DNA of 8,816 nucleotides, taken from positions 1 to 8,816 of the forward strand of contig JAQVKJ010000034.1 of NCBI GenBank assembly GCA_028694715.1. Reading direction: 5' to 3'. The notes under the pieces were generated by a model that searched no databases, was not told where the DNA came from, and saw nothing but the letters and a program-made list of their open reading frames with translations. The translations under genes and the position numbers were made by a program. This document shows positions 1 to 6,568 of the stretch, piece by piece (position 1 is the stretch's first letter; the number at the start of each line of letters is the position of its first letter). This stretch comes from Weeksellaceae bacterium (GTDB lineage Bacteria > Bacteroidota > Bacteroidia > Flavobacteriales > Weeksellaceae).

Positions 1-201
1 TCCCATTGCTGCGGTCAATATCCAAAAAACAACTGAAGAAACATGAAGTGGACGGATTTTCTCAAACGATAAAAAACTTTTTGAAAATCCGGGGAAAACA
101 TATTCCAAAGCACCCAACAGCCCAAAAGTAAGCCCACTTGCCAAAAGACAAAGTGCCAAAATAAAGAAAGAAAGAATCGTTTTATTGCGAGACTGTACCA
201 T
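1..201 (-). CDS. norB: Nitric oxide reductase large subunit (NorB-like), N-terminal fragment
   Basis: Only the first 67 codons are present; the gene continues beyond base 1. The ATG at 201-199 lies inside the end of the upstream cytochrome gene, a 20-nt overlap in another frame that suggests translational coupling. Residues 8-30 form a hydrophobic first membrane helix. The segment RPLHVSSVVFW (residues 50-60) matches the start of helix II in heme-copper oxidase-superfamily subunits, where the His (residue 53) is a low-spin heme b ligand. The same position holds His in NorB and in CcoN of cbb3 oxidases. The short N-terminus and the adjacent single-heme membrane-anchored cytochrome c favour a cytochrome-c-dependent NO reductase, which reduces 2 NO to N2O in the inner membrane. 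A cbb3-type oxidase subunit I is the alternative. The metal-site residues that would decide (the FeB histidines and NorB-specific glutamates) are outside the window. Confidence 0.72.
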   Translation of the reverse strand, partial: MVQSRNKTILSFFILALCLLASGLTFGLLGALEYVFPGFSKSFLSFEKIRPLHVSSVVFWILTAAMG

Positions 202-592
202 CTAAATGTAATTTAAAAGTTCTGGGATCGGATTGCCCTGATTGGTCAAGTGCAATGAAAAAAGCTTGAAAAGCGTCTATTTCTTGTTTAGATAAATTAA
301 AATCAGGCATCACATTAGTTCCGTGTTTTAAGAAAACTTCTATGTGTTCTCGGCTTCTTTTGGATGCAATATTTGTTAAGTCAGGACCTAAATGTCCGCC
401 TAAACCATAGATTTGATGACAAGAAGTACAATTTTTTTTCTGCCACAATAATTTTCCTTCAGCTGCCAACGAATTATTGATTAATTCACCGTCCTTTTCT
501 TTAGGTGGAGAAACGTATAAATCAAATGAATAGCCAAGAAAAGCAACTGACAAAAGGACCAAAATCAATAATCTGTTCTTATCTGTTTTCAT
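182..592 (-). CDS. norC: Membrane-anchored monoheme cytochrome c, NorC-like
   Basis: This 136-residue protein would be the electron-entry subunit of NO reductase, passing electrons from periplasmic donors to NorB. Residues 8-22 form one N-terminal membrane anchor. The heme c attachment motif is CTSCH (C55, C58, H59), followed by GPDLTN (69-74). M95 in GTNVMPDFNLS is the likely distal heme ligand. The order anchor, CxxCH, PDLTN, MPDF and the near-family length (NorC is usually about 145 residues) fit NorC well. The start is set at the ATG at 592-590; the open frame extends 20 codons further, but that extension would cover the promoter-like box and adds an unlikely hydrophobic stretch. The stop at 184-182 overlaps the norB start by 20 nt. 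A generic cytochrome c serving a cbb3-like oxidase is the alternative. Confidence 0.8.
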   Translation of the reverse strand: MKTDKNRLLILVLLSVAFLGYSFDLYVSPPKEKDGELINNSLAAEGKLLWQKKNCTSCHQIYGLGGHLGPDLTNIASKRSREHIEVFLKHGTNVMPDFNLSKQEIDAFQAFFIALDQSGQSDPRTFKLHLDGTVSQ

Positions 593-601
593 AATAAGGG
601 A

Positions 602-609
602 CAAATATA
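602..609 (-). promoter_or_regulatory. Candidate -7 box of the norC-norB promoter
   Basis: On the minus strand the bases read TATATTTG, an exact match to the Bacteroidota -7 consensus TAnnTTTG. A weak TTTTC lies 19 nt upstream in the place of the -33 TTG. The box ends only 9 nt before the norC ATG, so the transcript would have almost no leader; if this promoter is real, that is unusual. I saw no convincing FNR/CRP-type inverted repeat in the region. Confidence 0.4.
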
Positions 610-728
610 TCTCATTTGTAGGAAATATGAAAATGATAAAGCTTTTTTTCAAAAATATACTTAATCAGTCGTTTAAAATTGGTTTTTACAGATTTTTTAT
701 TTGTAAATGAAAATTGCCTGAAATCCCT

Positions 729-736
729 TAAATTTG
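729..736 (+). promoter_or_regulatory. Candidate -7 box upstream of the DoxX-like gene
   Basis: TAAATTTG matches the Bacteroidota -7 consensus TAnnTTTG exactly and sits 20 nt before the chosen ATG at 757. The best upstream TTTG (700-703) is 25 nt away, a little more than the usual 17-23 nt, so the -33 element is uncertain. The region 593-756 is a divergent promoter space shared with norC. Confidence 0.4.
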
Positions 737-756
737 AAAACCCAAAAACAAATAAA

Positions 757-1143
757 ATGGAACATTTAACAGAAATATTTATTTTACTCATGCTGGCTAT
801 TGTTTTTCTGCAATCGGGAATTGATAAAGTAACCGATTGGAAAGGAAATCTTGGATGGCTTAAAGGACATTTTGAAAAATCACCTTTTAATGGAATCGTT
901 CCAATTCTATTGTTGGTACTTACGATTTTAGAACTTAGTTCCGGTATAACTGCAATTGTGGGCGGATGTATGCTGTATTTTTCGGATGATAATTGTTGGG
1001 CGATGATTGCAGCAGTTTTGTCTGCCGGTACGTTTTTAAGTCTATTTTTGGGTCAGCGATTGGCAAAAGATTATCCCGGAGCACAAGGAATTGTGGTATA
1101 TTTTATTCCGACAGTTTTTTTGCTTTATTTATTGACAAATTGA
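757..1143 (+). CDS. DoxX-type small integral membrane protein
   Basis: The 128-residue protein is almost entirely hydrophobic, with four predicted membrane segments at about 6-20, 47-73, 80-99 and 112-126. The first helix followed by FLQSGIDKVTDW (residues 17-28) and the later GQRLAKDYPGAQ (99-110) resemble the DoxX/DoxD-like superfamily, in which a conserved SGxxK follows helix one. Biochemical roles in this superfamily are poorly defined; some members are tied to thiosulfate:quinone oxidoreductase or redox stress, and nothing here shows which applies. The ATG at 757 is preferred over an in-frame ATG at 679, because the intervening 26 residues are polar, end in a Lys/Asn-rich stretch and would run through the TAAATTTG promoter-like box. 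The gene is divergent from norC and ends 41 nt before dnaG, so co-transcription with dnaG is possible. Confidence 0.72.
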   Translation: MEHLTEIFILLMLAIVFLQSGIDKVTDWKGNLGWLKGHFEKSPFNGIVPILLLVLTILELSSGITAIVGGCMLYFSDDNCWAMIAAVLSAGTFLSLFLGQRLAKDYPGAQGIVVYFIPTVFLLYLLTN

Positions 1144-1184
1144 AACCTTGATTGTTTCATTTTCAGAATTATTAATTTTATCAG

Positions 1185-3122
1185 ATGATTTCAAGACAAA
1201 CCATAGACGCTATATTTTCTGCCGCAAGAGTAGAAGAAGTAATTGGTGACTTCGTAAATTTAAAACGAGCCGGAAGCAACCTAAAAGGGCTTTCACCATT
1301 TACTGATGAAAAAACACCGTCTTTCATGGTTTCACCGGCCAAACAAATTTGGAAGGATTTTTCTACAGGAAAAGGAGGGAATGTGGTGACTTTTTTAATG
1401 GAACATGAACAATTTTCCTATCCGGAAGCTTTACGTTGGTTAGCTAAAAAATACAATATTGAAATTGAAGAAGATCAAGAGCAAACTCAGGAACAAAAGG
1501 ATGAATTAAAATTAAAAGAAAGCCTTTATCTCATTTCGGAATTTGCTAAAAAATTCTTTATTGAGCAATTGAACGAAACTGAAGAGGGACAAAATATTGG
1601 TTTATCTTATTTCAAAGAAAGAGGTTTCACAAAATCAACAGTAGAAAAATTTGACTTAGGTTATTCTCCATCAAAACGAAATGCTTTTACTGAATTTGCA
1701 AGTGCAAAAGGATACGGAAAAAATTTATTGGAAGCCTCCGGTTTATCCATTTATAAAGAAAACAGTGAAGTTGGATTTGACCGTTTTCGAGAAAGAGTTA
1801 TTTTTCCGATTCATAGTTTTTCGGGTCGAACTTTAGGATTTGGAGGGAGAATTTTACGAAAAGACGTAAAAGCCGCCAAATATTTGAATTCACCGGAATC
1901 TGAAATTTATCATAAAAGTAAAATTCTTTATGGAATTTCCCAGTCCAAACAAGCTATTTTAAAACAAAATGAATGTTTGTTGGTGGAAGGTTATACCGAT
2001 GTAATTTCTTTGCATCAATCGGGAGTTGAAAATGTGGTGGCAAGCTCCGGAACTGCATTAACTCCTGATCAAATCCGTTTGATAAAACGTTTAACTCCGA
2101 ATATAATCCTGATTTATGATGGAGATACTGCCGGAATTAAAGCTTCATTCAGAGGAATTGATTTGATTTTAGAACAAGAACTGAACGTGAAAGTTTTGTT
2201 GTTGCCCGATGGAGAAGATCCGGATTCATTTGCTCGTAAACATTCTTCAGAGGAAATTCAACGGTATATTGCAGAAAATTCTACAGATTTTATACGTTTC
2301 AAAGCTAATGTTCTATTAGAAGAAGCTCAAAATGACCCGATTAAAAAGTCAGAATTAATTCGGGATATTGTTCAAAGTATTTCGTTGATTCCCAATATTA
2401 TTCAGCGGGAAGTTTATGTTCAGGAAACTGCCCGATTGATGGAAATCCGAGAGGAAACTTTATTCAAAGAGTTGCAACAAAACCTCCGTCGGAAAACAAA
2501 AACTGAAATTGAAAAAAAGCAGACAACTACCGGAACAACAAGTTTAGAAGTCGTAAAAAAAGAAGAAATTACGGTGAATAACCGGATGATTTTGGAAGAA
2601 GAAATCATTCGTCTCATTATGCAGTATGGCGATTTGATTGTAGAATTGGAATCCGCAGAAAAAACGGCTTATGAAACTACGGTAATTGAAGAAATCATGA
2701 GTCAATTCAATGAAAATGAGTTGAAATTTCAAAATTCAGTTTACCAATCCATTTTGGAAGATGTGAAAAAAGGGTATGAGGAAAATGAATTGCGAACAGG
2801 TGATTTTTTCATTCGATTGTTTGATTCAGAAAAAACAGAAGTAGCTTCGGAATCGTTGATTGAAAAATATAGTTTAAGTGAAAACTGGCAAAAAAAACTA
2901 AAAATTTATATCAAATCAAAAGAAGAAAACATTGCAAAAATTCTAAACGATGTTTTGCTTCGTTATAAAGGAATTTTTGTAGAAGACACTATACGCGAGT
3001 TCTCAGAACTTCTAAAAGAAGAAACGATTTCAGGAGAAATTCGGCAGGAACAAATGGAGAAAATCATGAAGCTGACTGAAGTTCGCGCCCGATTATTCAA
3101 AGAATTAAACCGGATTATTTAA
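1185..3122 (+). CDS. dnaG: DNA primase DnaG, zinc-ligand-less form
   Basis: This 645-residue protein should make the RNA primers for chromosome replication, working with the DnaB helicase. Residues about 1-95 align with the CHC2 zinc-binding domain, but the four metal ligands expected at spacing Cx2H...Cx2C are S37, T40, D58 and T61. The surrounding fold residues (LKG, PF, EKTPSF, VSP, GKGGN) are kept. The RNA-polymerase core includes RFRERVIFPIH (200-210) and KYLNSPES (232-239). The TOPRIM domain has E268 in VEGYTDV, D312 and D314 in YDGD, and the PDGEDPDSF acidic segment (341-349), so catalysis should be intact. After about residue 430 comes a Lys/Glu/Thr-rich linker and a divergent helical C-terminal domain, presumably the DnaB-binding region. 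Length is near the family norm. The start at 1185 gives the expected N-terminus; a weak TAATTTTA at 1173-1180 is too close to serve as its -7 box. Confidence 0.96.
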   Translation: MISRQTIDAIFSAARVEEVIGDFVNLKRAGSNLKGLSPFTDEKTPSFMVSPAKQIWKDFSTGKGGNVVTFLMEHEQFSYPEALRWLAKKYNIEIEEDQEQTQEQKDELKLKESLYLISEFAKKFFIEQLNETEEGQNIGLSYFKERGFTKSTVEKFDLGYSPSKRNAFTEFASAKGYGKNLLEASGLSIYKENSEVGFDRFRERVIFPIHSFSGRTLGFGGRILRKDVKAAKYLNSPESEIYHKSKILYGISQSKQAILKQNECLLVEGYTDVISLHQSGVENVVASSGTALTPDQIRLIKRLTPNIILIYDGDTAGIKASFRGIDLILEQELNVKVLLLPDGEDPDSFARKHSSEEIQRYIAENSTDFIRFKANVLLEEAQNDPIKKSELIRDIVQSISLIPNIIQREVYVQETARLMEIREETLFKELQQNLRRKTKTEIEKKQTTTGTTSLEVVKKEEITVNNRMILEEEIIRLIMQYGDLIVELESAEKTAYETTVIEEIMSQFNENELKFQNSVYQSILEDVKKGYEENELRTGDFFIRLFDSEKTEVASESLIEKYSLSENWQKKLKIYIKSKEENIAKILNDVLLRYKGIFVEDTIREFSELLKEETISGEIRQEQMEKIMKLTEVRARLFKELNRII

Positions 3123-3184
3123 AAATCTTCCATAAAAAACAGAAGGTAATTCCATTTTTTACCCAAAAATTCGGTTAAGATATC

Positions 3185-3192
3185 TATCTTTG
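3185..3192 (+). promoter_or_regulatory. Candidate -7 box of the phosphate-uptake operon
   Basis: TATCTTTG followed by CA is an exact and typical Bacteroidota -7 element, 21 nt before the ATG at 3214. No TTG is present at 17-23 nt upstream; a T-run at 3155-3160 is the nearest substitute. Its position between dnaG and the DUF47 gene indicates that the phosphate pair has its own transcript and is not simply read from dnaG. Confidence 0.6.
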
Positions 3193-3213
3193 CACAGATT
3201 TAATAGAAAAACT

Positions 3214-3858
3214 ATGTCTGTTAATAAATTCTTACAGTTTTTAGTCCCCAAAGACAAAAAATTCTTTCCACTCTTCCATCAAATGGCAAAAATATTAGTC
3301 AATATGGCTCAAACACTTCATGAAGCTGTTAATGTAAAAAGTGAAGAAAGAGAAGTTTTTTTTGAGAAACTCGAGAAATTAGACTCTAAAGCAGAAAGCT
3401 TGAACCGAGAAATCAACTTTGAATTAAGCAAAAATTTTTTAACTCCCTTTGACCGGGAAGATATTTATGCGCTGATTAATAAAATGATTGATGTTTCTGA
3501 TTACATTGATTCAAGTGCCAAAAGAATGAAACTTTATCAAATGGATAAAGTAAAAAAACCCATTCGTAAAATTACGGAAGCCAATCTGGAAGCTTGTCAG
3601 CAGATTCAAAAAGCCATTATTGCATTAGAGGGATTTAAGGACTTGAAAACGGTGATTAAATGCTGTGAACGAATTGATAAGCTTGAAAATAAGGTAGATA
3701 ATATCTACGACAAAGAAATTTATGAGATATTTGACCAATACGAAGATGTAAAAGAAATTATTAAATATAAAGAAATTTTCTCAGCATTGGAAAACACTTC
3801 GGACAAATGTAAATTAGTATCCGATGTATTGGAGTCAATAGCCGTTAAGCACTCTTAA
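3214..3858 (+). CDS. DUF47/PhoU-like phosphate transport accessory protein
   Basis: The 214-residue protein is cytosolic and nearly all helical, with no signal peptide or membrane segment. It fits the DUF47 family (PhoU-related, also called Pit accessory protein), which forms PhoU-like helical bundles that bind metal. Family-like segments are FFPLFHQMAKI near the start (17-27), LTPFDREDIYALINKMIDVSDYID (76-99) with acidic residues D80, D83, D93, D96 and D99, and KLENKVDNIYD in the second repeat (156-166). Length matches the family (about 205-220). The ATG at 3214 is chosen because the open frame extends upstream only to a TTG at 3190 that lies inside the -7 box. The PiT transporter begins 19 nt after the stop, the standard two-gene arrangement, and implies that this protein modulates transporter activity or stability. 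Confidence 0.9.
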   Translation: MSVNKFLQFLVPKDKKFFPLFHQMAKILVNMAQTLHEAVNVKSEEREVFFEKLEKLDSKAESLNREINFELSKNFLTPFDREDIYALINKMIDVSDYIDSSAKRMKLYQMDKVKKPIRKITEANLEACQQIQKAIIALEGFKDLKTVIKCCERIDKLENKVDNIYDKEIYEIFDQYEDVKEIIKYKEIFSALENTSDKCKLVSDVLESIAVKHS

Positions 3859-3877
3859 ATTTCAAAATTTAAAAAGA

Positions 3878-4942
3878 ATGGATCCACAACTTATTCTTTT
3901 GATTACCATCATAGTACTGGCATTATTTTTTGATTATATCAATGGATTTCATGATGCGGCCAATGCGATTGCTACTATTGTCGCCACTCGTGTTTTAACT
4001 CCTTTTTTAGCGGTTCTTTGGGCAGCTGTCTTTAATTTTGCCGCTTATTTTATTTCTAAATATTGGATTGGCCATTTTAATATTGGAGAAACGATTTCCA
4101 AAACAGTCAATACAAATTTTATTACGCTCGAAGTGATTTTAGCAGGATTAATCGCTGCCATAACTTGGAATTTGATTACATGGTGGTTTGGGATTCCTTC
4201 TTCGTCTTCTCACACCTTAATTGGAGGATTCATAGGCGCAGCTCTTGCACATGCCGGAGCATTTGCTCAAAACGGAGTGGATGTGATTAATTATGTAAAA
4301 GTAATTCCGGTTTTTCTTTTCATCTTTTTAGCACCTATTATAGGAATGATTATAGCTTATTTCATCAGTATTCTGATTATGAATCTCTGTAAGCGTATTC
4401 CACACAGACGTGCCGAAAATATCTTTAAAAAGCTACAATTGGTTTCTTCTGCCATTTTTAGTTTGGGACATGGTGGGAATGATGCTCAAAAAGTAATGGG
4501 AATTATTGGAGCAGCTGTAATTTTCTACCATGTACAACGAGGTGATGTAGAATGGTTAGAAGCAGGAAATCAGTTTGAACATTTCGTGGATGAATATTGG
4601 TGGGTTCCGTTAACAAGTTTTATTGTTATTGCACTGGGAACGATGAGTGGTGGTTGGAAAATTGTAAAAACCATGGGAACAAAAATAACGAAAGTAACAC
4701 CATTGGAAGGAGTTGCCGCTGAAACTGCCGGTGCTTTTACACTTTATTTAACCGAATTTTTGGGAATTCCGGTTTCAACTACTCATACCATTACCGGTTC
4801 AATCATCGGAGTTGGAATCACCAAACGAGTTTCAGCAGTTCGATGGGGAATAACCATTAACTTATTGTGGGCGTGGATATTGACCATTCCGGTTTCAGCT
4901 CTTATTGCGGCATTAGTTTATTATTTTATTTTATTATTTTAG
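3878..4942 (+). CDS. pit: PiT-family inorganic phosphate transporter
   Basis: This 354-residue inner-membrane protein should import phosphate, typically as a metal-phosphate complex with H+ symport in bacterial Pit proteins; the cation is not decided by sequence alone. The internally duplicated PiT signature is clear: NGFHDAANAIAT (22-33) and GHGGNDAQKVMG (197-208), each followed later by a Ser/Thr-His motif, GIPSSSSHTLIGG (105-117) and GIPVSTTHTITGS (296-308). About ten hydrophobic segments cover the chain, with a basic cytoplasmic stretch at 171-187 (CKRIPHRRAENIFKKLQ). Length is at the short end for Pit proteins and there is no large central loop, as is common with a DUF47 partner. It follows the DUF47 gene by 19 nt in the same operon. 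Its stop lies 29 nt from the stop of the converging outer-membrane channel gene. Confidence 0.95.
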   Translation: MDPQLILLITIIVLALFFDYINGFHDAANAIATIVATRVLTPFLAVLWAAVFNFAAYFISKYWIGHFNIGETISKTVNTNFITLEVILAGLIAAITWNLITWWFGIPSSSSHTLIGGFIGAALAHAGAFAQNGVDVINYVKVIPVFLFIFLAPIIGMIIAYFISILIMNLCKRIPHRRAENIFKKLQLVSSAIFSLGHGGNDAQKVMGIIGAAVIFYHVQRGDVEWLEAGNQFEHFVDEYWWVPLTSFIVIALGTMSGGWKIVKTMGTKITKVTPLEGVAAETAGAFTLYLTEFLGIPVSTTHTITGSIIGVGITKRVSAVRWGITINLLWAWILTIPVSALIAALVYYFILLF

Positions 4943-4978
4943 AATTTTTCTTTTAGCCAGCCGGATTATTCTTAAAAT
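4936..4978. terminator. Possible bidirectional terminator between convergent pit and TolC-family genes
   Basis: ATTTTAGAAT (4936-4945) and ATTCTTAAAAT (4968-4978) are inverted repeats that can pair over 10 bp with one bulged T (4972) and a 22-nt loop. The hairpin spans both stop codons. It is AT-rich with a single G-C pair, so it is weak, but it is the only symmetric structure in the 29-bp convergent gap, which would need to stop transcription from both sides. Confidence 0.3.
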
Positions 4979-6276
4979 CGGATTTCGTTTGTTACATACC
5001 AGTTGAGCAAAGCATTATCATATTGAAAAGTATATTTGGCTTGAAGCAGTGCGGTTTGTGCACTGAGCAATCCGTTTCTTGCCGCAAAAAAACCATAAGC
5101 GTCAATCATTCCCTGACGGAATTTTTCTTCGGTTTTTTCAAAGGATTTTTGTTGGGCTTCTACATTTTTCTCTGCCGATTGCCATGCTTCAAAAGCATTT
5201 TGGGTTTGGGTATAAGCTTCGCTTAAAGCTTTATAATACGCCTGTTTTTGTCGTTCGGCTTGTAATTTGGCTTGTTCAGATTCGATCTTTGATTGCTGAA
5301 CGGCAGTGCGGGTTTGCAATCGGTTGAAAATCGGAATATTCAGCGAAATTCCCATATAATGATTTTTGTTGTTCCGGACTTGATTACTCAGGGAAGAAGA
5401 TTCAACATCTACATAAAACGATGAAAGTGAGTAATTTCCACTGATTGTTGGTAGATAACGGCTTTTTTCCTGTTGGATTGAAAGTTGCGAAATTTCAGTT
5501 TGCAAATCTGAAGCTTTGATTTCCGGACGGTTTTGCAATCCGGTCTCATAAAGCAAATCCAATGATTCTAATGGTAATCCGGTTGTCAGATATTCGGAAG
5601 GAATGATTTCTATTTCTTCTTTCAAATTCAGCAAATTTGTCAGATTCAGTCTGGAAACCCGGACAGCATTTTTAGCTGCTATGATGTTTTGTTCATCATT
5701 GGCGAGGCTTGCCTGCATTTCATACAAATCACTTTTGGCTTTGTTGCCTAATTCCACTTCGGTTTTAATTCGTTGTAAATTCAGTAGATTATTTTCTTTG
5801 TGCGCTTCTAACAATGCCAATTGTTCCTGGTCAAACTGCAACTGATAAAAAGCCTGAACGATTTGAATAATTAATTCATTTTTCTTGATTTCCAATTCAT
5901 ATTTTGCTTTTTCTTTTTGCAATTTGGCAGATTTGATTCGCACAAAATTTCCCCAGTTAAACAATTCTATATTGGATGAAAAACTGAATGAATTTGACTG
6001 AATATCCGAGCTCATCCTTGCATTAGTCGTTGGATCAATGACCGAACCGAAATTGTATTGATGGTCGGCATATAAATACACATTGGGCAGCAGGTTCCCG
6101 TAAGCCGCAGTGATTTGTTGAGCTGCAATTTCAGAATTTAAAGCGGTTTCTCTGACTGAAAGATTATTTTCCAAAGCATAATCCAGACAATTGTTCAATG
6201 ACCATGTTTTTTGCTGGGCATTAACCAAAAAAATTATCAATAAAAAGGAGATAATTAAGTATTTACGGAAAATCAT
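4972..6276 (-). CDS. TolC-family outer membrane efflux channel
   Basis: The 434-residue protein should form a trimeric outer-membrane/periplasmic tunnel used by efflux pumps or type I secretion. With the ATG at 6276-6274 it begins with a clean signal peptide (residues 1-20, ending LVNA before QQK). In-frame ATGs at 6285 and 6336 would add 3 or 20 mostly polar residues, so 6276 is preferred, although 6285 is possible. Two outer-membrane-efflux repeats are visible. The first starts at WSLNNCLDYAL (about 25-35), with strand motif GNLLPNVYLYADHQYNFG (60-77). The second starts near LLYETGLQNRPEIKA (241-255), with GISLNIPIFNRLQTR (309-323). Long Gln/Glu/Lys/Ala-rich coiled helices follow each strand region, and the chain ends in Phe. 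No adaptor or pump gene is adjacent. It lies 292 bp downstream of the sensor kinase on the same strand and converges on pit. Confidence 0.9.
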   Translation of the reverse strand: MIFRKYLIISFLLIIFLVNAQQKTWSLNNCLDYALENNLSVRETALNSEIAAQQITAAYGNLLPNVYLYADHQYNFGSVIDPTTNARMSSDIQSNSFSFSSNIELFNWGNFVRIKSAKLQKEKAKYELEIKKNELIIQIVQAFYQLQFDQEQLALLEAHKENNLLNLQRIKTEVELGNKAKSDLYEMQASLANDEQNIIAAKNAVRVSRLNLTNLLNLKEEIEIIPSEYLTTGLPLESLDLLYETGLQNRPEIKASDLQTEISQLSIQQEKSRYLPTISGNYSLSSFYVDVESSSLSNQVRNNKNHYMGISLNIPIFNRLQTRTAVQQSKIESEQAKLQAERQKQAYYKALSEAYTQTQNAFEAWQSAEKNVEAQQKSFEKTEEKFRQGMIDAYGFFAARNGLLSAQTALLQAKYTFQYDNALLNWYVTNEIRF

Positions 6277-6568
6277 TCCCTGCATGGAATACTTCCAAAA
6301 ATCTAAAACCCGGTCTGTATATGATTTTGTTTTCACTGATTACCTTCATTATTGCTGAATAAGTAAAACGAATTTTCATACCATTGATTTTTCTGATTTT
6401 AACTAACTTTAATTGAGTACAATATACTTCTGTATTCAAATTCAATTGTACGAAAACGAACAGTTTTATTTCGAAAACGGACATTGTATAATCATTCTAA
6501 TAATTGCTTTCTCATTTGGAAATTCCAACATTCTTTCGATAAAAATTAGGGTTTCAGGAAATTAAAAA
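6277..6568 (-). promoter_or_regulatory. Repeat-bearing intergenic region upstream of the TolC-family gene
   Basis: This 292-bp gap between the kinase stop and the TolC-family start has no convincing gene and is AT-rich. It holds a 12-bp direct repeat (6451-6462, 6472-6483), an inverted pair GTACAAT (6417-6423) / ATTGTAC (6445-6451), and a 13-bp perfect palindrome TTGGAAATTCCAA (6516-6528). On the minus strand TGAATTTG (6444-6437) differs from the -7 consensus by one base, and the direct repeats lie just upstream of it, where an activator of the OmpR/PhoB family would bind. No strong terminator is visible after the kinase, so read-through is also possible. The regulatory role is inferred. Confidence 0.45.
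6451..6483. repeat. Two 12-bp direct repeats at 21-bp spacing
   Basis: CGAAAACGAACA (6451-6462) and CGAAAACGGACA (6472-6483) differ at one base and start exactly 21 bp apart, two helical turns, so both copies face the same side of the DNA. An 8-bp core, AAAACGAA, recurs at 6365-6372. This is compatible with a transcription factor operator; no protein is assigned to it from sequence alone. Confidence 0.55.

Noticed and set aside
1148..1180. Possible dnaG promoter (TTG with TAATTTTA about 18-22 nt later)
   Set aside because: The -7 box differs from consensus and ends 4 nt before the dnaG ATG, leaving no space for a start site. dnaG could instead be read from the DoxX-like gene promoter.
3127..3163. 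Possible intrinsic terminator after dnaG (CTTC/GAAG and GGTAA/TTACC short stems)
   Set aside because: The stems are only 4-5 bp with 9-11-nt loops and no clean T-run follows in the right place. They are too weak to call as a terminator.
5023..5845. Several 67-82-codon plus-strand frames opposite the TolC-family gene
   Set aside because: All are antisense shadows inside a complete, well-conserved gene and have no family resemblance.
6263..6484. A 73-codon minus-strand frame in the gap before the TolC-family gene
   Set aside because: It runs through the repeats and overlaps the TolC start out of frame. Its product shows no domain, signal peptide or sensible composition, so the region is better explained as regulatory.
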